Origin: CALLVY01 sp937899855 | GTDB taxonomy: Bacteria; Bacteroidota; Bacteroidia; Chitinophagales; Saprospiraceae | Direction of reading: 5' to 3' | DNA: 27,890 nucleotides | Assembly (NCBI GenBank): GCA_039820405.1 | Contig: JBCBQC010000083.1 | Coordinates: forward strand, 1-27,890 | Shown here: positions 15,860 through 24,258 of the stretch, one piece after another | Layout of the letters: the number at the start of each line of letters is the position of its first letter | Numbering within the stretch: the first letter of the stretch is position 1 | The notes under the pieces: generated by a model | Databases searched by the model: none | Seen by the model: only the letters and a program-made list of their open reading frames with translations | What the model was told of the DNA's origin: nothing | Translations under genes and position numbers: made by a program

Positions 15860-16867
15860 TTAGCGAGAGGTGCCGCTCAGTTGGGTTGATACGCCCTGGT
15901 ATTCCCGCTCCAACTGTTGGCGATTGACGGGCACTACTCCGACGGAGGCGCATACTTGTCCGCCGGCCAGATTGGATAGGATGCCAATTTCGCGCAGGGG
16001 CAGTTGGGCCGCTAGTCCGAGGGCGGCCACGCTGATCACGGTATCCCCCGCGCCACAGACGTCCGCAATCTTGCGGGCCTGGGTGGGTAGGATTTCGCTG
16101 TGTTCGCCATCGTGGTAGTACAACCCTTTATCGGATAGGGTAATCAGGGTATATTTTTGGTCGAGGCGCCGCCGCAATTTGAGGGTGGCTTGATCCAGAG
16201 CTTCCCGGTCCACTTTGAAGGGCTGTCCGAGGGCCTCGCGAATTTCCTTGAGATTGGGCTTGAAGAGGGTGGAATGTTTGTATTCAAAGAAATTGTGAAG
16301 CTTGGGATCGACGACGGTGAGGATGTCGCGTTTGAGCGACTCCAGCTGGACCTCGCGGATCAGGGAACGGGTGAGGAGGCCCTTGTTGTAATCCTGAAAG
16401 AGGATGACGTGAATTTCGCGTTTGTCCAGGATTTGCCGAATCCGCGCCATAAATTCGCGTTCCTCGGTTTGGTCGAGGCCCTGGGTGGTCTCGCTATCGA
16501 CGCGGAGGAGGTGCTGGTGGTCGGCGATGATGCGGGTCTTGACGGTGGTGGGGCGGCTGGTGGAGGTAATGAGGTAGTTGTTGGCAATTCCCATCCGGGG
16601 CAAGAGCTCGCGGATGGTCTCCCCGTGCTCATCGGGGCCCACCATACTGCACAGAATCGGTTTGGCACCCAGTGCCTGGATATTGAGCGCTACGTTGGCG
16701 GCTCCCCCCAGCCGGTTCTCCATGCTATTGAGTTGGACGACGGGTACGGGAGCTTCGGGTGAAATGCGGTCTACTTGGCCCCTCAGGTAGCGATCTAGCA
16801 TCACGTCGCCGATAACCAGCACCTTGACCTTGGCGAGCCTTTCAAACAATGGTTTTACTTCAGACAT
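15860..16867 (-). CDS. hldE: D-glycero-beta-D-manno-heptose-7-phosphate kinase (HldE kinase domain, PfkB family)
   Basis: This phosphorylates heptose 7-phosphate at C1 for ADP-heptose, a lipopolysaccharide-core precursor. At 335 residues only the kinase domain is present. PfkB motifs are GGAANVALNIQALGA (54-68) and DVCGAGDT (269-276), in which D275 is the catalytic base; the opening LVIGDVMLDRYLRGQVDRISPEAPVPV is that of HldE/RfaE. The nucleotidyltransferase half of the bifunctional enzyme is missing, so a separate protein must exist elsewhere. It follows the Kdo transferase gene by 35 bases, which supports a role in the core. The symbol refers to the kinase part only (also called rfaE1 or hldA). 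Confidence 0.88.
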   Translation of the reverse strand: MSEVKPLFERLAKVKVLVIGDVMLDRYLRGQVDRISPEAPVPVVQLNSMENRLGGAANVALNIQALGAKPILCSMVGPDEHGETIRELLPRMGIANNYLITSTSRPTTVKTRIIADHQHLLRVDSETTQGLDQTEEREFMARIRQILDKREIHVILFQDYNKGLLTRSLIREVQLESLKRDILTVVDPKLHNFFEYKHSTLFKPNLKEIREALGQPFKVDREALDQATLKLRRRLDQKYTLITLSDKGLYYHDGEHSEILPTQARKIADVCGAGDTVISVAALGLAAQLPLREIGILSNLAGGQVCASVGVVPVNRQQLEREYQGVSTQLSGTSR

Positions 16868-16902
16868 GTGGCTAAGTTAATAAAAATTGCGCAAGGGAAA
16901 AA

Positions 16903-18180
16903 CTACGAGCGGTCAATTGCCTTTCCACCCCTCCGAGGAATTTCCGAAGCGTAATGTTGTAAAATGTATGCAATGATCCGGCTGCTGGCGCCCCGGTTCC
17001 GTTCGAGGTATTGTTGGGTCTGTTCAACGGCCCTTTGGTAATGCTCGGTATCGTCCAACTGACGCCATACCTGCTCCAGTTCTTTTACGTGATTTACCGA
17101 AAAAGTTCCACCCGCTTGGCAGAGTTGGACCGCTTCGCCAAATTTTTCGAAGCGCGGCCCAAAAATCACCGGCAGCCCAAAGGCCATGGGCTCCAAAATA
17201 TTGTGAATGCCCTGGCCAAAGCCCCCCCCAATAAAGGCGAGCCTTCCGTAGCGGTAGAGCGCCGAGAGCATGCCGATATTGTCGATCAGCAGCACGCGAG
17301 CCTCCCGAGCCGTTTCCGGGCGGGCCTGCGAATAGCGCAGTACCGGACCGGGCAGGCTACTCTCCAGGCGCCGTAACCCCTTTTCCCTGATCTCGTGGGG
17401 CGCGATGAGCAAACGCCATCCCGGTCGGTCCGCCCGGTCCAGTAGCTCGGCGAGGAGCTGTTCTTCGGCTGGCCAACTGCTGCCCAGGACCAGTACGGGC
17501 CGCCCCTCGGCAAAGGCGGCTACCAGGGGAAACTCCCGGGCTGCTCCCGCAATCTCCAGCACCCGATCGATACGCGGATCACCGGCGATGCTGTGCGCCT
17601 CCTGGCCAATCTGGCGGAGGAGTTCCACCGAGCCAGTATCTTGTACAAAGATGTGCTGGAAACAGTGGAGGATGGAGCGAAAGAAGCCGCCGTAGGAGCG
17701 GAAAAACAGCTGCCGGGGCCGAAAGTGGGCGGCGATGAGCAGGGTCGGGCAGTTCCGATCGCGGAGCTGGTGGAGGTAGTGGTACCAAAACTCGTACTTG
17801 ACGAAGATGGCCAGCTGGGGGCGGACGGTATCCAGCCAGCGGCGGGCATTGCCGGGGCTGTCGAGGGGAAGGTAGCAGATGACGTCGGCCAGGGGGTAGT
17901 TCTTGCGGATTTCGTAGCCGCTGGGGGAAAAAAAGCTGAGGACGATCTGGTGGTCGGGCCACTGGTGCCGGAGGGCTTCGAGGACGGGGCGGCCCTGTTC
18001 AAACTCACCGAGCGAGGCACAGTGCATCCACAGCCGGGGTCGGTCGGGATCGAGTTTTTGCAGCTGCCGGGCCACCTCCCGTCGGCCGCGTACCCAGCGG
18101 CGCGCTTTGGGGTGGAAGGGCGCCAGCAGGTGGATACCGAGGGCGTAGAGGCGGAGGGTGAGTTGGTACAGCAGCAGCAT
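16903..18180 (-). CDS. waaA: 3-deoxy-D-manno-octulosonic acid (Kdo) transferase
   Basis: This moves Kdo from CMP-Kdo onto lipid A at the inner membrane. From ATG at 18180 it has 425 residues, the usual length. The N-terminus is a hydrophobic anchor (MLLLYQLTLRLYALGIHLLA). HCASLGEFEQGRPVLEAL (53-70) holds E59, the expected catalytic base, and FIGGGFGQGIHNILEPMAFG is the C-terminal CMP-Kdo-binding motif. The frame extends upstream to 18372, but that part is Ser/Ala-rich, lacks homology and overlaps the upstream gene, so 18180 is chosen. It lies between the putative outer-membrane protein gene (31 bases upstream) and the heptose kinase gene. Confidence 0.93.
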   Translation of the reverse strand: MLLLYQLTLRLYALGIHLLAPFHPKARRWVRGRREVARQLQKLDPDRPRLWMHCASLGEFEQGRPVLEALRHQWPDHQIVLSFFSPSGYEIRKNYPLADVICYLPLDSPGNARRWLDTVRPQLAIFVKYEFWYHYLHQLRDRNCPTLLIAAHFRPRQLFFRSYGGFFRSILHCFQHIFVQDTGSVELLRQIGQEAHSIAGDPRIDRVLEIAGAAREFPLVAAFAEGRPVLVLGSSWPAEEQLLAELLDRADRPGWRLLIAPHEIREKGLRRLESSLPGPVLRYSQARPETAREARVLLIDNIGMLSALYRYGRLAFIGGGFGQGIHNILEPMAFGLPVIFGPRFEKFGEAVQLCQAGGTFSVNHVKELEQVWRQLDDTEHYQRAVEQTQQYLERNRGASSRIIAYILQHYASEIPRRGGKAIDRS

Positions 18181-18211
18181 AGGGATCGTCCGGGAGCGGA
18201 GCGCGATGAGA

Positions 18212-18973
18212 TCAGTAATATTCGATGGCGTCGGGGTCTTCATCGATGTAGAAGGGAAGAATCCAATTGACGCGGAAGCCGACGAGGCTGTCGAAGCGGC
18301 TTTCGTCGACCGCGCGCCGAAGCTTGAAGTCGAAGTTGCGGCGATTTTGGGTAAACCCCTGGGAAAATTCAAAGCCCACGTAAAAGTTGACCAGCCGGTT
18401 GTTGCTCAACAGTTGGTAGCCGATAAATTCCTGGATCATCAGGCCGTTGGTGAGGCGGTCGTAGCCCTTTTTGTACTGTTCGTCGAGTTGGGGAACGGAG
18501 GAGTTGAAGTCGTCCTGAATGCGGACCCGATGCTGGAGCAGGCCGGCCCCGATGGTGGCGCGGATGCCGGAGCGGCGCGCTTTATCGGCGGCGCTGATGG
18601 CAAATACCTTACCCAGGTGGCCCGATACTTGAAAACCACGTTGCTTGAGGACGATATCGGCGTAAACTTTGTTGTTGCCAATGATGCCGCCCTCCGGGGT
18701 GCGCAGGGTGGAGAGGACGTCCTCCTTGAGGGTATTGCCAAACATGAGGCCACCATCGATGCCGAGGATAAACCGCTTTCTGGTCAGCAGGTCGATGCCC
18801 CCACCGACCCGGAAGTTGGTGCCGTACAGCTCGATCAGGTCCCCACCGGGAAACTGGACGGCGTAGTTGAAGTTGACGGCGATGGCCGTACCGCCGTTGC
18901 GACCCTGGTACTGAGCCGTGCTGAGGGGGAGGAGCAGCCCCAAGAAGAAACCGAGGGTAAATAATTTTTTCAT
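18212..18973 (-). CDS. Putative outer-membrane beta-barrel protein, conserved type
   Basis: The protein is 253 residues from ATG at 18973, chosen because MKKLFTLGFFLGLLLPLSTAQ is a clean signal peptide; the frame upstream of it is not protein-like. The mature part alternates polar and hydrophobic residues with repeated aromatic ends (for example FVNFYVGFEFSQGF-like and FRVNWILPFYI), fitting an 8- to 12-stranded barrel. I recognise no domain. It begins the waaA/heptose-kinase operon, so an envelope-assembly role is plausible but not shown. Context and composition support outer-membrane location; function unknown. Confidence 0.6.
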   Translation of the reverse strand: MKKLFTLGFFLGLLLPLSTAQYQGRNGGTAIAVNFNYAVQFPGGDLIELYGTNFRVGGGIDLLTRKRFILGIDGGLMFGNTLKEDVLSTLRTPEGGIIGNNKVYADIVLKQRGFQVSGHLGKVFAISAADKARRSGIRATIGAGLLQHRVRIQDDFNSSVPQLDEQYKKGYDRLTNGLMIQEFIGYQLLSNNRLVNFYVGFEFSQGFTQNRRNFDFKLRRAVDESRFDSLVGFRVNWILPFYIDEDPDAIEYY

Positions 18974-19027
18974 AATTGATCGTTTGAGTGGGGACGCTTG
19001 GTGCTTGCCCCAAGAACGGACCGGTGG

Positions 19028-19035
19028 CAAAGTTA
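19028..19035 (-). promoter_or_regulatory. Possible -7 box for the waaA operon
   Basis: On the minus strand TAACTTTG fits TAnnTTTG. With a 20-base spacer the -33 position reads TTGA, a poor match to TTTG. It is placed about 55 bases before the start at 18973. Confidence 0.4.
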
Positions 19036-19052
19036 AACATCTTCGGTCAACA

Positions 19053-19083
19053 TTTTCAATAATCCCATTTCCGCTTATCTTTG
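19053..19083 (+). promoter_or_regulatory. Promoter of the nucleotide-sugar genes
   Basis: TTTT at 19053-19056, a 19-base spacer and TATCTTTG at 19076-19083 fit the Bacteroidota consensus with one mismatch in the -33 box. Transcription would begin near 19090, 23 bases before the ATG. It overlaps the upstream part of the minus-strand promoter at 19028-19035. Confidence 0.6.
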
Positions 19084-19112
19084 CAGTCAAAACATCGCCT
19101 AAATTCCCATCT

Positions 19113-20234
19113 ATGAGTAATATTCCCATGGTCGATTTGCAGTCGCAGTATCAACGCATCAAATCGGAGGTAGACGCCGCTTTTGCCGAAATCCTTTCCA
19201 CCAGCTACTTCGTTGGTGGTCCGGTGGTAAAACGTTTCAGCGAGCATCTAGCTGCCTACTTGGATGCCAAACACGTGGTTCCTTGCGGAAACGGGACCGA
19301 TGCCCTGCAAATTGCCCTCATGGCCCTCGAACTCCAACCGGGCGACGAAGTCATTACCACCCCCTTCACTTTTGTGGCCACCGCCGAGGTGATTGCCTTG
19401 CTGGGGCTCAAGCCCGTCTTCGTCGATGTGGATCCCTGTACCTTTTGCCTCAATCCCTACCAGCTCAAAAGAGCGATCACCGAACGCTCGCGTTGTATCA
19501 TTCCCGTCCATTTGTTTGGGCAGTCCTGCAATATGGAAGACATTATGGCGATTGCGGCCGAGCACGACCTCTACGTGGTCGAGGACAATGCCCAGGCGAT
19601 CGGCAGCGATTACCTCTTTTCCGATGGCCGGCGCCAGAAGACGGGGACGATTGGGCACATTGGTTGTACCTCCTTTTTCCCCTCCAAAAATTTGGGCTGC
19701 TACGGGGACGGTGGGGCGCTGTTTACGAATGACGACGAGCTGGGGGCCAAAATCCGAATGATTGCCAACCACGGGATGAAGGTGCGTTACTACCACGATA
19801 GCGTTGGGGTCAATTCGCGTTTGGATGCCCTGCAAGCGGCCGTCTTGGACATCAAATTGCAGCGGCTCGACGAATACGGCGCCGCTCGTCAGCGGGCCGC
19901 CGCCTTTTACACCGAACACCTCAAGGGCCTACCCGGCGTCAGACCCCCCCGCGAGGCAAGTTACTCGACCCACGTTTACCACCAGTATACCCTGGTGATC
20001 CAGCACAAGCGCGACGAAATCAGCAAGGCCCTCAACGAAGGGGGGATCGCTACGGGCATTTACTATCCGGTGCCCCTGCACCTTCAGAAAGCCTACCGGA
20101 GCTACGGCTACCAAGAGGGAGATTTTCCCGTCGCCGAAGATTTGGCAAGAAAAGTGCTTTCATTACCCATGCATACGGAATTGACCGAAAGCGTTCAATC
20201 ACACATCATCGAGACTTTCACAAAAGCAAGATAA
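19113..20234 (+). CDS. DegT/DnrJ/EryC1/StrS sugar aminotransferase, WbpE-like
   Basis: This PLP-dependent enzyme aminates a keto-sugar nucleotide. It has 373 residues from ATG at 19113 (MSNIPMVDLQSQYQRIKSEV), chosen because it follows the promoter by the right distance; upstream in-frame sequence is not conserved-looking. K192 in TSFFPSKNLGCYGDGGALF is the PLP lysine. NGTDALQIALMAL, PFTFVATAEVIALLGLKPVFVD and VGVNSRLDALQAA match, as I recall it, WbpE (UDP-2-acetamido-2-deoxy-3-oxo-glucuronate aminotransferase) closely, so a uronic-acid amino-sugar product is plausible. It is the first of three plus-strand sugar genes; four bases separate it from the next. Confidence 0.85.
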   Translation: MSNIPMVDLQSQYQRIKSEVDAAFAEILSTSYFVGGPVVKRFSEHLAAYLDAKHVVPCGNGTDALQIALMALELQPGDEVITTPFTFVATAEVIALLGLKPVFVDVDPCTFCLNPYQLKRAITERSRCIIPVHLFGQSCNMEDIMAIAAEHDLYVVEDNAQAIGSDYLFSDGRRQKTGTIGHIGCTSFFPSKNLGCYGDGGALFTNDDELGAKIRMIANHGMKVRYYHDSVGVNSRLDALQAAVLDIKLQRLDEYGAARQRAAAFYTEHLKGLPGVRPPREASYSTHVYHQYTLVIQHKRDEISKALNEGGIATGIYYPVPLHLQKAYRSYGYQEGDFPVAEDLARKVLSLPMHTELTESVQSHIIETFTKAR

Positions 20235-20238
20235 AACA

Positions 20239-21198
20239 ATGAAAAGAGTACTTATCACCGGAGCCGCCGGTTTTTTGGGATCGCACCTTTGTGACCGCTT
20301 TATCAAGGAAGGCTGTCACGTGATCGGTATGGACAACCTGCTGACCGGCAGCATGAACAACATCGAACATTTGTTTCCGTTGCCGCAGTTCGAATTTTAC
20401 CACCACGACGTTTCCAAGTTCGTCCACGTACCCGGCGATTTGGACTACATCCTGCATTTCGCCTCGCCGGCCAGCCCGATCGACTATCTAAAGATGCCCA
20501 TCCAGACGATGAAGGTCGGCTCGCTCGGTACCCACAACCTGCTGGGATTGGCCAAGGCCAAAAAGGCGCGGATGCTGATCGCCTCCACCTCGGAGGTGTA
20601 CGGTGACCCGGAGGTCCACCCGCAGGTGGAAGAATACTGGGGAAATGTGAACCCCATCGGGCCCCGTGGGGTATACGATGAGGCCAAACGCTTTCAGGAG
20701 GCCATGACGATGGCTTACCATACCTTCCACGGTCTGGAGACGCGCATCGTCCGTATTTTCAATACCTACGGCCCACGGATGCGGGTCGACGATGGCCGGG
20801 CCCTGCCCGCTTTCTTCTCCCAGGCCATCCGCGGCGAAGGCATCACCATCTTTGGCGACGGATCGCAGACGCGCTCTTTTTGTTACGTCGACGATTTGGT
20901 CGATGGCATCTACCGCCTGCTGCTAAGTGATTACGTGTATCCGGTCAATATTGGTAATCCGGCGGAGATCACCATTAAGGCCTTTGCCGAAGAAGTGCTG
21001 GATTTGGTGGGCAATCCCAAGGCGCATTTGGTGTACCGCGATTTGCCCAAGGACGATCCCAAAAAGCGGCGGCCCAACATCAGCAAGGCCAAGGAAATCC
21101 TCGGTTGGGAGCCTCAGGTATCGCGGGCCGATGGCATGCAGCGGACCCTGGAGTACTTCCGGGAGGTGGTCCAGGTCGATTCCTTGGTAGAGGAGTAG
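20239..21198 (+). CDS. UDP-glucuronate decarboxylase-like SDR (UDP-xylose synthase family)
   Basis: This 319-residue extended SDR binds NAD at GAAGFLG (8-14). The catalytic set is S118-E119 in STSEVYGDPEVHPQ and Y146-DEA-K150; NPIGPRGVYDEAKRF and GPRMRVDDGRALPAFF are strongly diagnostic of UDP-xylose synthases. It would convert UDP-glucuronate to UDP-xylose, a sugar donor for surface polysaccharide. Length and motifs are complete. The gene starts four bases after the aminotransferase stop and is followed 49 bases later by rfbB, so the three are co-transcribed. Activity on a related UDP-uronic acid cannot be excluded. Confidence 0.88.
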   Translation: MKRVLITGAAGFLGSHLCDRFIKEGCHVIGMDNLLTGSMNNIEHLFPLPQFEFYHHDVSKFVHVPGDLDYILHFASPASPIDYLKMPIQTMKVGSLGTHNLLGLAKAKKARMLIASTSEVYGDPEVHPQVEEYWGNVNPIGPRGVYDEAKRFQEAMTMAYHTFHGLETRIVRIFNTYGPRMRVDDGRALPAFFSQAIRGEGITIFGDGSQTRSFCYVDDLVDGIYRLLLSDYVYPVNIGNPAEITIKAFAEEVLDLVGNPKAHLVYRDLPKDDPKKRRPNISKAKEILGWEPQVSRADGMQRTLEYFREVVQVDSLVEE

Positions 21199-21247
21199 GC
21201 AAGGGCAACAAGCGATTTCAATAAGCACTGGCTAAATATCAAAACCG

Positions 21248-22303
21248 ATGACTGAGACAAAGAAAATTCTCGTGACGGGTGGAGCGGGCTTTATCGGCTC
21301 GCACCTGATCCGTTTGTTGGTCCAGGAATATCCCCATTACCAGATCGTGAATCTCGACAAGTTGACCTACGCGGGCAATTTGGCAAACCTGAGTGATGTG
21401 GAAGAGCGTTCCAACTATACTTTTGTGAAGGGCTGCATTACGGATGCGACCTTTATCGACCAATTGTTTGCGGATTTTAAATTTGACGGCGTCATCCACC
21501 TCGCAGCGGAGTCGCACGTCGATCGCTCCATCTCCGACCCGATGAGTTTTATCCACACCAATATCGTGGGTACGGTCAACCTGCTCAATGCGGCGCGCAA
21601 ACACTGGACGGACGAGATGGCCGGCAAGCGGTTTTACCACGTCTCGACGGATGAGGTCTACGGAACCCTGGGCGAAACGGGCCTTTTCCGGGAGGATACC
21701 GCCTACGATCCCCGGTCGCCATACTCGGCTTCGAAGGCCAGCTCGGATCATCTGGTCCGCGCTTATTACCACACCTACGGACTCCCCATCGTCGTGTCGA
21801 ACTGTAGCAACAATTACGGTCCCCAGCAATTTCCCGAAAAGTTGTTGCCCTTGTTTATCAACAACATCAAGCAGCGGAAAAGCCTGCCGGTATACGGCGA
21901 TGGCAAGTACACCCGCGACTGGTTGTGGGTGATTGACCACGCCCGGGCGATCGACGTGATCTACCACCGGGGGCGGAACGGGGAGACCTACAATATCGGG
22001 GGGAACAACGAGTGGAAAAACATCGATCTGATCCACGTACTGTGCGACATTATGGACGAGCTACTGGGCCGTCCGGCGGGCAGCTCGCGTGAGTTGATCA
22101 CTTTTGTAAAGGACCGCCCGGGGCACGACCGGCGCTACGCCATCGACGCGTCCAAGTTGATGAACGAACTGGGCTGGGCCCCGACGATCCAGTCGGACGA
22201 GGGCTTGCGACAGACGGCAGAGTGGTACCTGGCGAATGAGGCCTGGCTGGAGAACGTGACGAGTGGCGCCTATCAGGATTATTACGAGCGGCAGTATTCC
22301 TAA
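21248..22303 (+). CDS. rfbB: dTDP-glucose 4,6-dehydratase
   Basis: This makes dTDP-4-keto-6-deoxyglucose, the entry to rhamnose and other deoxysugars. The 351-residue protein has the NAD site GGAGFIG (11-17), the catalytic STDEVYG (133-139, with D135 and E136) and YSASK (159-163), plus NCSNNYGPQQFPEKLLP, a RfbB/RmlB hallmark. Length is normal for the family. It is the last gene of the sugar set. The partner genes rmlA, rmlC and rmlD are not in the window. Confidence 0.94.
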   Translation: MTETKKILVTGGAGFIGSHLIRLLVQEYPHYQIVNLDKLTYAGNLANLSDVEERSNYTFVKGCITDATFIDQLFADFKFDGVIHLAAESHVDRSISDPMSFIHTNIVGTVNLLNAARKHWTDEMAGKRFYHVSTDEVYGTLGETGLFREDTAYDPRSPYSASKASSDHLVRAYYHTYGLPIVVSNCSNNYGPQQFPEKLLPLFINNIKQRKSLPVYGDGKYTRDWLWVIDHARAIDVIYHRGRNGETYNIGGNNEWKNIDLIHVLCDIMDELLGRPAGSSRELITFVKDRPGHDRRYAIDASKLMNELGWAPTIQSDEGLRQTAEWYLANEAWLENVTSGAYQDYYERQYS

Positions 22304-22357
22304 TGGATAGCCCCTGGGGCAGTCCGGCAGCGGATAAGGTCCCGTGATGGCAAAAGC

Positions 22358-22404
22358 AAAGCCTCCCGGAGTAAAGCGTTGAGACGCTGACTACGGGAAG
22401 CTTT
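22358..22404. other. Long nested stem-loop between rfbB and the next gene
   Basis: AAAGC-C-TCCCG (22358-22368) pairs with CGGGA-A-GCTTT (22394-22404), 10 pairs with one mismatch, enclosing an inner hairpin AGCGT-TGAG-ACGCT. TTTCTGGTTTT follows on the plus strand, so it may terminate the sugar operon. Its shape, a stem containing a smaller stem, is also like a structured RNA or a REP element. Confidence 0.5.
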
Positions 22405-22500
22405 CTGGTTTTGGACGAATGCAATGCGATAGCTGGTCTACATTTTCCATTCCTCCACTAAGGGTAAGCGCTGAGGAGGGGGTAATCTATATAAAAAGGT

Positions 22501-24168
22501 ATGCAATCATTTGTACCGATCTTCAGTTTGTTGCTGTTTTTCACCGTTTTGGAGGCTCAAATTCCGCCTCACCCCTTTGCACCCGCTTCCTCCTGGCCGG
22601 AGGGCCACGGGACCTACGCCCAGCAGAATTCGCCACTGCCCGGCCCGACCGAGCTGGACAGCATCGTGGTGGACACGATCAACTTACCGGAGGGGTTTAC
22701 GGGCTTTTTCCCGACGGGGACCATCACCACGGAGCTCAACCCCCTGACCAACACGTACAATTACTGGGGAACCAATGGAAAGGCGATTTATAAGGTCGTC
22801 TGTTTGCAGGACTCGACGGTGGTCATCTCAGAGCTGGGCAGTGCGTTGGGCGGCAATAATTTTGTCAGCGGATACTGGCTGATGGACGAGGCGGAGCGGG
22901 GGTACTTCCTCTCCGATTACAAATTACTGGTGTTGGAGGACGATCCCCTGGACCCGTATTCTCCCATTGCGAACGCTGCCGTCCTGGATCTGAGTACTTA
23001 CCAGATTCCCGACGTCAACGACGATCTGTGGGCGGTCAAGCTGCTCTATTCTGGGGAGTTGGTCATCACTTCGAGTCGGGGCAATATTTTTGTGGTCGAT
23101 CGCAATACCCTGGACGTGCTGGACCACGTCTTACTGGCGGGCGATTCGCTGATCAACAGTATGGTCGTCGATGAGGGCAATCACGTATTTATCAACACCA
23201 AGCAGGAATTGATCAAGTTTCGGTGGCGCGATGGGGCCCTGAGCGAAACTTGGAAGGTGACGCTTGGGGAGAGTGGCAGTACCCCAAGCCTGGTGGGGGG
23301 AGCGCAACAACGGCCGGAGGAACGCTTGATCGCCGTGACGGACAAGAGCAATGTGATGAACCTGGTGCTGCTGTACCGGGACAGCATTCCGGCGGATTGG
23401 GCGGGATTGCCCAATTATCCTCGCCGAGTAGCGGCGGTGGCGCCCATTGATTTCAACGTCGAGTTTCCAGCCTTCAACGTCCGACCCACTCAGAATTCGA
23501 TCTTGGTGGAAGGGCACAGCTTTTTGTTGGCGCGCTGGGACAACCTGTTTCCGACGGCCAATGCCTTCAAACCGGGGCTGGAAAAATGGACCTGGGATCC
23601 GGTGGCCCGGCGCTTGGTACAGGATTGGGTCAATGAGGAGGTGTACCTGCCCAATAGCATGCAGGCCCTGAGTACCAGCACGGGCTACGTATACGCCATT
23701 GGTCAGACGCAGCGTTCGTCGGGGGAAAAATATTGGTGCTTGAAGGGGGTGGATTGGGACAGCGGGGAGGAGCGCCTATCCATTGATCTGGGGCCGCACG
23801 GTGATACTCGTTTTAATACCAAGGGCAGTGGGATTCAAATTGGTCCCTTTGGGGATGTGATCACGATGTCGCCCGAGTTGATCTTGCGGTTCCGAAAATT
23901 TGATCCGATTGTGGGCGTCGGTGCTGAAGCGGAAAGCCCCCTAAAGTTGTTTCCCAATCCGAGCGCTGGTCCTTTGTTCTTGGATGTGGGGGAAGCGGTA
24001 TTTGACGTAGTGGTTTTCGATGTAAGGGGGCGACGGGTTTGGGGAAAAGACCGGGTGCTTTACCACTGCTGGATCGATACGGAGGGGTGGAGCCGTGGTA
24101 CCTACTTGCTGCGGGTAAGGCTCGTGCGGAGTGGGGAATGGATCACCCGTACGGTCGTACGGCACTAG
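22501..24168 (+). CDS. T9SS-exported protein, probable beta-propeller
   Basis: This 555-residue secreted protein has a short signal peptide (MQSFVPIFSLLLFFTVLEAQ). The body has repeated strand units such as LYSGELVITSSRGNIFVVDRNTLDVL, HVFINTKQELIKFRW and YVYAIGQTQRSSGEKYWCLKGVDW, suggesting a PQQ-like or similar beta-propeller; no metal or catalytic motif is evident. The last 80 residues form a T9SS type A sorting domain (LKLFPNPSAGPLFLDV, then GTYLLRVRL). Surface or secreted location is supported; the function is unknown. GGAGGGGG upstream (around 22474) is too far to be its ribosome site, and AAAAAGG sits directly before the ATG. Confidence 0.72.
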   Translation: MQSFVPIFSLLLFFTVLEAQIPPHPFAPASSWPEGHGTYAQQNSPLPGPTELDSIVVDTINLPEGFTGFFPTGTITTELNPLTNTYNYWGTNGKAIYKVVCLQDSTVVISELGSALGGNNFVSGYWLMDEAERGYFLSDYKLLVLEDDPLDPYSPIANAAVLDLSTYQIPDVNDDLWAVKLLYSGELVITSSRGNIFVVDRNTLDVLDHVLLAGDSLINSMVVDEGNHVFINTKQELIKFRWRDGALSETWKVTLGESGSTPSLVGGAQQRPEERLIAVTDKSNVMNLVLLYRDSIPADWAGLPNYPRRVAAVAPIDFNVEFPAFNVRPTQNSILVEGHSFLLARWDNLFPTANAFKPGLEKWTWDPVARRLVQDWVNEEVYLPNSMQALSTSTGYVYAIGQTQRSSGEKYWCLKGVDWDSGEERLSIDLGPHGDTRFNTKGSGIQIGPFGDVITMSPELILRFRKFDPIVGVGAEAESPLKLFPNPSAGPLFLDVGEAVFDVVVFDVRGRRVWGKDRVLYHCWIDTEGWSRGTYLLRVRLVRSGEWITRTVVRH

Positions 24169-24183
24169 GGCGACCCTCCAAAG

Positions 24184-24228
24184 GTCCGCTTCACCTTCTC
24201 GCGGTAAAGAAGCGAGGGTGAAGCAGAC
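24184..24228. terminator. Hairpin between convergent genes
   Basis: GTC-C-GCTTCACC pairs with GGTGAAGC-A-GAC, and CTCGC/GCGAG continues the stem inside after a two-base bulge. It lies between the ends of a plus-strand and a minus-strand gene and can form in RNA from either. No T-run follows, so it is a moderate candidate. Confidence 0.5.
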
Positions 24229-24258
24229 TGGGGAGCAATCTTTAAAAGTAGCGACCGA

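Noticed and set aside
18181..18372. A 64-residue N-terminal extension of the Kdo transferase
   Set aside because: It overlaps the upstream gene, is Ser/Ala/Thr-rich and would bury the membrane anchor that normally begins this family.
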